Assembly (NCBI GenBank): GCA_031550535.1 | Contig: JAVBOM010000064.1 | Location: 1 to 64,000, forward strand | Reading direction: 5' to 3' | DNA: 64,000 nt | Origin: Avichristensenella sp031550535 | GTDB taxonomy: Bacteria > Bacillota > Clostridia > Christensenellales > Aristaeellaceae | In this document: positions 57,665-64,000 of the stretch, in pieces | How positions within the stretch are numbered: position 1 is the stretch's first letter | Layout: each line of letters begins with the position of its first letter | Position numbers and translations under genes: made by a program | The notes under the pieces: generated by a model | What the model was told of the DNA's origin: nothing | Seen by the model: only the letters and a program-made list of their open reading frames with translations | Databases searched by the model: none

Positions 57665-58452
57665 TGAGGCAGGGTAAAACAAGATTGCCCGGAAGCGGGC
57701 ACAGGCGGCGGGCGCTTGGCTTTTTTCTGGTAAGCGCAGCCGGCATTGCGCTGCTTGTCCGAACCATCGTCCGATTCCCCGTACACGGGGAGGAATGGCT
57801 GCTGACGCTCGGCATTTTTCTGAGCATCCCCCCGCTGACCTGGGGAGGTATCACCCTGTGGATGGGAGCAAAGGCCGACAAGCTGTACCGGGACGGCGGC
57901 ACGCTGGCGCGCTGGACGCTCACGCCTGAGACGCAGGATGCGCACGCGGAAGCGGTGTACGAGAAGGAAAAGGAGTTGCGCGGCGCGGCGCTGGCGATCG
58001 GCGGAGCGCTCGTTGCGCTTGCGTTCGTGTTCAAGCTTACGCTGTTTGGCGACATGACGTGGGAGGTCTTTATGCTCTTGATGGCCGTGCTGCTGGCGCT
58101 GCTACTGTTTGTGGCGTTCGGAATGCCGTGGCTGGCGAAACGGCAAATGCGGCGCGACCCGCCCGAGGTGGCGATTGGCTTGTACAGCGCTGCGTTGCCG
58201 GGCCAGTTCGTCATCTGGAACATGCGCCAGATGGGCATGGTGACGGCGCGCGTGATATCTGTCACACTGGCGAAGGACTACGCCGGCAACGCGCTGACGG
58301 TGCGATACGAGTCGTTTGTGCGCACCGGTTATCAGGCGCATGACTGCCGCATCCCGGTGCCGGAGGGGAAGCTGGCGGAGGCGGCGGAAGCCGGCCGGAA
58401 GATCGCCGAGGCGGGCGGGGCGGAGTTTCGCGACGAGATCCCCGCTGCCTGA
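57664..58452 (+). CDS. Four-helix membrane protein, unknown
   Basis: 262 residues with two pairs of membrane segments (LGFFLVSAAGIALLVRTIV and WLLTLGIFLSIPPLTWGGITLWMG; LAIGGALVALAFVFKLTLFG and VFMLLMAVLLALLLFVAFGMPWL). A C-terminal soluble beta domain (VTARVISVTLAKDYAGNALTVRYESFVRTGYQAHDCRIPVPEGK) resembles the DUF3592 type of domain. Translationally coupled to the preceding membrane protein. Function unknown. Confidence 0.75.
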   Translation: MRQGKTRLPGSGHRRRALGFFLVSAAGIALLVRTIVRFPVHGEEWLLTLGIFLSIPPLTWGGITLWMGAKADKLYRDGGTLARWTLTPETQDAHAEAVYEKEKELRGAALAIGGALVALAFVFKLTLFGDMTWEVFMLLMAVLLALLLFVAFGMPWLAKRQMRRDPPEVAIGLYSAALPGQFVIWNMRQMGMVTARVISVTLAKDYAGNALTVRYESFVRTGYQAHDCRIPVPEGKLAEAAEAGRKIAEAGGAEFRDEIPAA

Positions 58453-58468
58453 CAAAGGAGAGGTGCGG

Positions 58469-59422
58469 ATGAAATTATGGGGAAAGTGTGGCGTCGCGCT
58501 CGCCCTATCGCTACTGGTCATGGCACGGGCGCCCGCGCTGGCGGATACGCCAAAGTCCCATGTCTTGCCGGGTGCTTTTGGCCGCGAAGGAAAGCCTTCG
58601 GATTACGCCGACTACGTCAATCCCGCGCTGAAGCGCCTGCTCGCTGATTTTGAAGCGAGAACGCAGGACGCGGTTCAGTATGGAACGCTTGCGCATGATG
58701 GGTATTTGCAAATTCTGCAAACCACGCTGTACGCCGTTTACTCGCCGCCGGACTACTACACGTCGGATGTGGAGCGGATGATCTGGCGGGAGTATTACGA
58801 CGGTGTGCGGTATATCGTGTCGTTTCTTGTGATTGATAATCTGTTCAACATGGGGTCGGTGTCCTACGCGACATATTCAGGGCGTTTTCATGAGTATGCG
58901 GTCAAGGATGACGGTACGGTGATGCCGATTTCGCTTCGGCAAATCCAGTCGCGCACAATGGTCGATCCAGTTACGCGGGATGTCGAGGTCATTAACCTGG
59001 GCGATGCGTATAACAAAATCTATATCGTGCCCGTCGAAGAGGTCGGGCAGGCGGGCATCCCGCTTTTCGCGTTCATCAGCGATCCGGACGTCTCCGCGTT
59101 GGCCAGCGGTTTTGAGGCGTGTCCTCCCGCGTCCGTGTCGGTGGTCCATGCGGGGGAACTCAGCGGCACTCCGGTCGTCAGCAGTGACCCGGAAGTTGTT
59201 CGCGCGGTGTTTCACGCGCTGTCGGAAATCACGGTGCTTGGCGAATCAGATCAAGGCACTTGGCTTGACGACGAGCTGATCTATCGCTTTATGGATGCAG
59301 GCGGAGCGGTGGTCGCCGCATTTTTGTTTCAAGACGGGCGGTTGCTGGACAATCGCTTAAACAAGTACGACATTACCGGTTTCGACGCGCTACAAGCCGT
59401 GTTGCCCGATCCTGGTTTTTAG
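58469..59422 (+). CDS. Secreted protein of unknown family
   Basis: 317 residues: signal peptide MKLWGKCGVALALSLLVMARAPALA; a Tyr-rich region SPPDYYTSDVERMIWREYYDGVRYIVSFLVIDNLFNMGSVSYATYSG; and a C-terminal segment with PEVVRAVFHALSEITVLGESDQ and VVAAFLFQDGRLLDNRLNKYDITGF. No family recognised. Last gene of the rightward operon; AAAGGAGAGG precedes the ATG, and a hairpin overlaps its stop codon. Confidence 0.75.
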   Translation: MKLWGKCGVALALSLLVMARAPALADTPKSHVLPGAFGREGKPSDYADYVNPALKRLLADFEARTQDAVQYGTLAHDGYLQILQTTLYAVYSPPDYYTSDVERMIWREYYDGVRYIVSFLVIDNLFNMGSVSYATYSGRFHEYAVKDDGTVMPISLRQIQSRTMVDPVTRDVEVINLGDAYNKIYIVPVEEVGQAGIPLFAFISDPDVSALASGFEACPPASVSVVHAGELSGTPVVSSDPEVVRAVFHALSEITVLGESDQGTWLDDELIYRFMDAGGAVVAAFLFQDGRLLDNRLNKYDITGFDALQAVLPDPGF

Positions 59423-59436
59423 CCGGGACCGGGCAA
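59402..59436 (+). terminator. Probable terminator of the rightward operon
   Basis: TTGCCCG...CGGGCAA stem containing a second GATCCTGG/CCGGGACC pairing, overlapping the last codons, followed by CAGCTTTGTTT. It separates convergent operons. Confidence 0.6.
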
Positions 59437-59475
59437 CAGCTTTGTTTCCATGTTCTTGCTAAATATAGGACATCC

Positions 59476-60165
59476 CTAATAGACAAACGTGCATACCTTC
59501 GGCGAAATATACCCGATGCTGCCGTCTGTCATCTCAAGTCCGTACCACCCTCTGGGCGAAATGGCCACCACATCATACACTTCCCCATAGTACACCTTGG
59601 CAAGAACCGCATACTCAGTGCCGTCTCCCGCGCGGACATTGATACCGTTCCCGCCGGTGATGACCACGCTGCCGAACGTCGGCGTGAAGGTCGAGATGCT
59701 GGCCATAATCTGCACCGCCAGGTTGGTCAGCTCATCATCGTTATACGGGGAAAATTCGAAATAATACACGAGCGAGCGGTCTTCGGAGAGCGTTACCAGA
59801 CCATAGGCGTCTTCATTCGGCATATCATACGTGACAAAGTCAATGCCGTTGAAGGTGAGGTACTCGACGCCCTGAAAGTTGCGGTTGGACGACATGGACT
59901 GATACAGGTTGTTCATGGAATAGTAATCGCTGCCGAGCACATCGACAATCATCGTTTGCGTGCCCCGCTGGTTGCCAAACACATACGCGACCTCGGAGGA
60001 CTCATACTCATACCAATATGAAGGAAGGTAAAGGGAGAAACCGTAGAACGAGAAATTATACCATACGCCGTCGAAGGTAATGTTGATGGTGTCCGCCGTA
60101 GCGAAGGTCAGCAGGGCGCAGCAGCACAGCGCGAGAACCAAAAGAACGGATAATAGCTTTTTCAT
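59476..60165 (-). CDS. Secreted protein with PsbP-like region and SH3b domain
   Basis: 229 residues: signal peptide MKKLLSVLLVLALCCCALLTFATA, a PsbP-like N-terminal domain rich in aromatic residues (WYNFSFYGFSLYLPSYWYEYE), and a C-terminal SH3b domain (GGNGINVRAGDGTEYAVLAKVYYGEVYDVV...GWYGLEMTDGSIGYI). The start overlaps the stop of the upstream gene as ATGA and carries AAAGGAGG. Last gene of the second leftward operon. Confidence 0.82.
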   Translation of the reverse strand: MKKLLSVLLVLALCCCALLTFATADTINITFDGVWYNFSFYGFSLYLPSYWYEYESSEVAYVFGNQRGTQTMIVDVLGSDYYSMNNLYQSMSSNRNFQGVEYLTFNGIDFVTYDMPNEDAYGLVTLSEDRSLVYYFEFSPYNDDELTNLAVQIMASISTFTPTFGSVVITGGNGINVRAGDGTEYAVLAKVYYGEVYDVVAISPRGWYGLEMTDGSIGYISPKVCTFVY

Positions 60166-61296
60166 AGATAAAGTCCTCCTTTCAAATCCACCAGAAACAG
60201 GAGATCGCGCGCTCCGGCGCGGTCATAGCATTGAATCATCAGCCGTCGGTCGTCCACATAGTCAAGCCCGCCGCTGCCGGCAAACAGGTTGTCAAACTTT
60301 CCCTGCCAAACGCGCTCCCCCGTGAGGGTTTCGAGCACCTCCACCGCGAAGGATATCGCGCCGTTCCCTTCGGCACGCAGGATGGCAACCGTGTCCCCGC
60401 TGGGCGAAAGCTCCCATTCGCCCGGGTTCAGGTCATACTCCGACGAAGTGTCGGCGACGCCTTCCGGCAGCGGGCGGGTTTTGCCGGTGGCAAGGTCGGT
60501 GAAGGTGGTTTTCGTAAACAGCGTATCTTGAACCAGCCGGACGCCGCCTGCCCCTTCGCGAAGGTTTTGTATTTGCCGGTTCTCAGGTTATACAGGCCGC
60601 ATCCGATTGCCTCTTCCCAGCCGATGAGATCAAAGACAAACCGGCGATCGTCCAACGCCTGAAGAAATGATAGCTCCTGGTATCAAATGCGTGGTTGTAG
60701 AGGTCTTTGGGCATCACGCCTTTGAGCAACAGCCTTTGCTTGCCGGTTTTTGTGTCCACGGCAAACAGGTTTCCTCCTTTCTCCAGTATCGCCGTTTTCC
60801 CGCCTGGCATTGCGTGATAGCCGCTTGGCATGTTGGCAAATTCGCTGGACATCGAGCAGTTGGCGGAAACGGTCAGCGTCTCTTCCTTGATCCAAACGGT
60901 GCCGTCGTCCTCATCGTGATCATACAGATGAAACAGCAGTTTCACACCGCCATTCGCGACCCAGATTCTGTCGCAGTAGTTGCCGCGCTCGATTGTCCGC
61001 GCGGGCGCGACGGGCGTGAACGGCTGCGTCGTGGTGTCCAATACGGATATTCGGTAGGCCTGATATGCCTGGACCGGTTGGATGTACTCGAGGATGCACA
61101 GCCGCTCCGGCGTGATCCACAGAGCGCGAAACCGCGCGAGTTCACCGATTAACGCAGTCAGGTCGAACGAAGTGGCATCCGCAGGATACGAAATCATTGA
61201 TGGCGGTTCCTCGGGATCGGCTTGCACGGCCAGTGGGATGGCGCAGCACAGCGCAAGCGCGGTTGCCAAGAGACACCTCAACAGATTTGATTTCAC
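60162..61296 (-). pseudogene. Secreted propeller-like protein gene with two frameshifts
   Basis: A GTG start with AGGAGGAG upstream gives a clear signal peptide (LLRCLLATALALCCAIPLAVQA) and repeats such as RISVLDTTTQPFTPV and GNLFAVDTKTGKQRLLLKG. The frame is lost near 60655-60665, where FDTRSYHFF would continue as QALDDRRFVFDLIGWEE. It is lost again near 60565-60575 at an A-run, where YNLRTGKYK would continue as NLREGAGGVRLVQDTLFTKT. The last frame runs on coherently to EVLETLTGERVWQGKFDNLF. About 377 residues if intact. Shift sites suggest slippage, decay or assembly error. Confidence 0.75.
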
Positions 61297-61335
61297 GCGT
61301 TTTCTCCTCCTACCGGTTGGCAATGGCGCGGCAGG

Positions 61336-62580
61336 CTACGGCCGGTACACCTTGCACACCGGGTTCGCCTTCTCAAGCGCCTCGATCTGTTCGACTGGGA
61401 TGCCCGTATTGCCGCTCAGGGCAAGCCACCAAAGCGCCTTCATGGACAGAAGCGGCGTGATATCCTCCACCCCGCAGCCGGACAGGTCGAGCCTCCCCAA
61501 TGTGGCAATCGCGGCGATCGACGCGAGATCGACGTTTTGTACATCCTGGAGATACAGCGAGGTGAGGTTTTTTATCCGCGCGAGCGGCGAAAAATCCTCA
61601 ATGATATTTTCGCGTAGGGATAGGTCTTCCAGCGCGGGCAACACGGACAGCGCGGAGAGGTCGCCCACGGGGTTTTGCCCGAGATCCAGGAGAGTCAGCG
61701 AATGAAGGCCCTTGAGCGGTTCAAGGTTCTTGACCTGATTGCCGTATACGCTCAATTCCTCCAGGTTGGTCAGCGAGGCAAGCGGCGTGAGGTCCGACAC
61801 GCGGTTCATATAGAGGGTAAGGACCGAAAGCGTGCGCAGGGACGACAGCGGCGTAATGTCGGAAACGCCGCACTGATCCATAAAAAGCGTTTCCAGGCGC
61901 GCCAGCGACGACAGCGGCGATGCGTCCGGATAGGGCGTTTCCTCCAGCCACAGCGTCGTCAGCGACGCCAGTTTGCCAACGGACGCCGGCGCGGCCAAGT
62001 CGCATTCGTCCAGCCACAGGTACGTCAATGGCACCGAGGCGATGGGCGACAGATCAAAGACGGTGCACTGATGCAGTGCGAGCTTTGCCAGCGGCAGCCC
62101 CGCGAGCGGCGACAGGTCGCTAACGTCCGTCTCCGTTAGGTGAAGCTCTGTCAGCGAAAGCCCGGCCAGCGGGGATAAGTCCGCGATGCCGGACGCGTCA
62201 ATGCTCAGATCTTCAAGCGAAGTGAGGAGGCTGAGCGACTCCGGCGCGGTCAGTGTACACTCGTGGAACGACAGCCTCTTCAGCGGAAGCCCGGCAAGCG
62301 GGGAGAGGTCGCCAACTGTGGCGCCCGAGAACCGCAGCGTTTCCAGCGATTTCATCCTGGCCAGCGGGCGCAGATCCGTGAGATCCTCCCCTTCATAATC
62401 ATAGTAGAGTTCGACCAGCTTCTGGTCGGTCGAAAACGTCTTGCCGCCGATCTTGATCTGGTTGCCCATCTGAAAGAGCTGCGAAAACACATCGTGCCTT
62501 GCCGCCTGGGTGATTGCGCCGAGCAGGATGGTGCCGCATAGCAGTACGTAGAACGCGCGGGAAAGTGACCTGTTTTGCAT
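61336..62580 (-). CDS. Secreted leucine-rich repeat (internalin-type) protein
   Basis: 414 residues: signal peptide SLSRAFYVLLCGTILLGAITQA, a prelude (IKIGGKTFSTDQKLVELYYDYEGEDL), about fifteen LRRs of the DLSPLAGLxLxxLxLxxx type, and the C-terminal cap IPVEQIEALEKANPVCKV. Prelude and cap match in position those of the two LRR proteins at 37.4-40.1 kb, 22 kb away, so all three belong to one family. First gene of the second leftward operon; the ATG has AGGAG nine bases upstream, and the longer open frame is discarded. Confidence 0.88.
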   Translation of the reverse strand: MQNRSLSRAFYVLLCGTILLGAITQAARHDVFSQLFQMGNQIKIGGKTFSTDQKLVELYYDYEGEDLTDLRPLARMKSLETLRFSGATVGDLSPLAGLPLKRLSFHECTLTAPESLSLLTSLEDLSIDASGIADLSPLAGLSLTELHLTETDVSDLSPLAGLPLAKLALHQCTVFDLSPIASVPLTYLWLDECDLAAPASVGKLASLTTLWLEETPYPDASPLSSLARLETLFMDQCGVSDITPLSSLRTLSVLTLYMNRVSDLTPLASLTNLEELSVYGNQVKNLEPLKGLHSLTLLDLGQNPVGDLSALSVLPALEDLSLRENIIEDFSPLARIKNLTSLYLQDVQNVDLASIAAIATLGRLDLSGCGVEDITPLLSMKALWWLALSGNTGIPVEQIEALEKANPVCKVYRP

Positions 62581-63235
62581 GGAAGCACACTCCTCATGGA
62601 TTAGTCGGCTCCATCCGCATGGCTTTGTTCTGTTCACTTGCGGCTATAGATATCATCCGAGATTTGGGCGTTCCGCGCATCCTTAAACGGGTCAACGGGG
62701 CGTTGGTTTTTCGTTGATGTGATAAAAATCAATACATGCGTCGGCGTAGTTTGTGCATGGAGTCTGCGCCGGCGACAAAGATTGCGTAGGAATCGTGGAT
62801 GATGCGACCGCAGACAGCGCCGGCCAAAGTTGCTTCGCTGATTTTCTCATTCCACCCGCCCACACCAAGCTGGGCTTGTTTTCACAATAACATTGTCGGA
62901 GGCAGCAGCATCATAACGCCATCATACAGGTGCCTGCAAGGGTACCTGTCCTCCACTCACGCATGGGTAGATATAGGGGATAGAGATGCCGCTTTCGCGA
63001 TACTGCGTTAGCGGTTTTTTCATTCTGCGAGATTTATACCTAAACGCCAACACCAGTCGGTGCTATGCCTTTTCACAGGTGGCGCGTTGCTCGTAAAATA
63101 CGACAGGTTTCTACAGAATAACTCCTTTTGCCTACCGGAATGTTCACTTTTTCGCCATACAGCATAGACTGATAAGGACCTCATATCGTATATTTCTATG
63201 ATATAGAGGATCAACTGATTGAGGGAGGACACTCA
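62581..63235. other. Gene-free stretch between the island and the last gene
   Basis: About 650 bases. It holds the palindrome-containing motif at 62693-62717 and a weak CCGCT...AGCGG hairpin with TTTTTT at 62989-63020. A possible promoter region (TTCACT, 16 bases, TAGACT near 63143-63170) precedes the final gene. Open frames here are short and lack ribosome binding sites; I consider them non-coding. Confidence 0.5.
62693..62717 (+). promoter_or_regulatory. Third copy of the palindrome-containing motif
   Basis: Begins CAACGGGGCGTTGG and ends TCGTTGA; 23 of 25 positions match the left arm at 42.27 kb and 24 of 25 the right arm. It lies 113 bases upstream of the LRR gene that heads the second leftward operon, and has no inverted partner. 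Candidate operator for a shared regulator; an element end is the alternative. Confidence 0.6.
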
Positions 63236-63952
63236 ATGAACGACTTTTTTGATCAGAAGGATATGTGCTGCAACTGCTTCATTCCCGTTTGCTGCCCACA
63301 TCATCCGCATCATGACAAGTGCGGCTGCGTCCCCAAGCCCTGCGACCGGGATAGCTGCTCTTTTGTGAGGGTCAACTGCGAAGGCAAGTACGAGCTTGCC
63401 CGCGTGAATATTGATAACGGCCCCCTCACAACCGCTAATTATCGCCATGTTGCCGCCAACATGAATCCGCGCGATATTGACCCGGTTGGCATGCAGGCTT
63501 CCAGCGGGATGCTTTATCTCTCAAGAATACACCTGAACTGCCCTGTGAAGTTTGATCAGATGTTTGTTGGCCTTTCCAACGGCGGCGTCAACCTAACAGC
63601 CGATGGAAGCTTCCTTGGCGTTTATGATGGCGACGGCAATCCGCTTGTGCAGACCGCCGATCAGAGCGCCACGTGGGCAAACGCGGGCGTTTATACCATT
63701 CCTGTGGCCGAAACCTATTTGGCCGAGGGACGGTATTATCTGGCGCTGCTGTCCAATGGCGATACCGCGCCCGAATTTGCCGCAAGTCAGGCGGGTTCAC
63801 TCGCCCTGAACGTCACGCTTTCCGTGCCGAACCTTGCGTATGGGCAGGTTCCTGGTCAGGCTTCGATGCCGGCGACGGTAGACCCCAACGTCTTCACCGT
63901 CCCGCCGATTGGCCAGAAGATGCCTTGGATTGCTCTGGGTTGCTCGAGCTAA
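63236..63952 (+). CDS. Cys/His-rich N-terminus with beta-sandwich-like domain
   Basis: 238 residues without a signal peptide. The first 55 residues hold 12 cysteines and 4 histidines (CCNCFIPVCCPHHPHHDKCG, CVPKPCDRDSC), suitable for metal binding or disulphide cross-linking. The remainder looks like a jelly-roll domain (LYLSRIHLNCPVKFDQMFVGLSNGGVNLT, YLAEGRYYLALLSNGD) of the kind seen in spore-surface or phage structural proteins. A role in a cross-linked outer layer is a guess. The ATG follows GGGAGG. Complete, ending 48 bases before the window edge. Confidence 0.75.
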   Translation: MNDFFDQKDMCCNCFIPVCCPHHPHHDKCGCVPKPCDRDSCSFVRVNCEGKYELARVNIDNGPLTTANYRHVAANMNPRDIDPVGMQASSGMLYLSRIHLNCPVKFDQMFVGLSNGGVNLTADGSFLGVYDGDGNPLVQTADQSATWANAGVYTIPVAETYLAEGRYYLALLSNGDTAPEFAASQAGSLALNVTLSVPNLAYGQVPGQASMPATVDPNVFTVPPIGQKMPWIALGCSS

Positions 63953-64000
63953 ACCATCGGTAGACCCATGGTGGCCAAACGGTATCGGTCACCATACATA

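Noticed and set aside
29220..62580. Island as a prophage or conjugative element
   Set aside because: No integrase, capsid, portal, relaxase or type IV secretion gene seen anywhere in it.
63020..63232. 70-residue frame MSSLNQLILYIIEIYD on the minus strand before the last gene
   Set aside because: No ribosome binding site and located in the upstream region of the final gene; kept as non-coding.

Overview
The window looks like chromosome from a GC-rich member of the Bacillota, most likely an uncultured clostridial lineage. The reasons are the rplU-prp-rpmA order, with a Prp protease and an L27 carrying the matching cleavable N-terminus; AGGAGG-type ribosome binding sites; DUF1836 and DUF554 proteins; a bacterial-type AsnA; CCA-encoding tRNA genes; and sigma-A promoters with 17-base spacers. 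The lineage cannot be fixed further from this sequence.

Positions 1-5.8 kb hold a small sugar module (a sorbose-1-phosphate-reductase-like dehydrogenase, an FGGY kinase and a GDSL hydrolase). It is framed by two inverted copies of a mosaic repeat. Positions 5.8-17.5 kb form a cell-wall recycling region: a DUF1836 regulator, MurQ and AnmK (MurNAc-6-phosphate etherase and anhydroMurNAc kinase), an SH3b wall protein, and an operon of serine hydrolase, oligopeptide-binding protein and four ABC transporter subunits. About sixteen copies of a roughly 57-bp double-hairpin, REP-like element sit in the gaps between 2.4 and 20.4 kb, singly or in 63-bp arrays. I saw none later in the window.

Positions 17.6-28.9 kb carry mixed and housekeeping genes: a secreted Cys/His-domain protein, TetR plus an ANT(6)-like nucleotidyltransferase, an amino-acid-binding protein, AsnA, a membrane MutS-like ATPase, an alpha/beta hydrolase, rplU-prp-rpmA, a DUF554 protein, and seven tRNA genes (Pro, Glu, CAT, Asp, Thr, Tyr, Leu).

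Positions 29.2-62.6 kb are the striking part. About 25 consecutive genes encode almost only secreted or membrane proteins: two kinds of leucine-rich repeat protein, propeller-like, TPR, Ig-like, SH3b and PsbP-like proteins, and a chagasin-type protease inhibitor. They fall into three operons around one membrane LuxR-family regulator that carries two tandem HTH domains. A leftward operon starts beside the regulator (40.1 to 29.2 kb), a rightward operon follows it (42.4 to 59.4 kb), and a second leftward operon runs from 62.6 to 59.5 kb. A 25-bp motif containing a palindrome occurs upstream of the last two operons, as an inverted pair near 42.3 kb and once near 62.7 kb. Three genes in this island carry frameshifts, two of them at short A-runs; decay, slippage switching and assembly error are all possible. 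I read the island as a coordinated extracytoplasmic system of unknown function. That reading rests on gene order and signal peptides, not on a known precedent.

The last gene, a Cys/His-rich protein at 63.2 kb, lies outside this arrangement.
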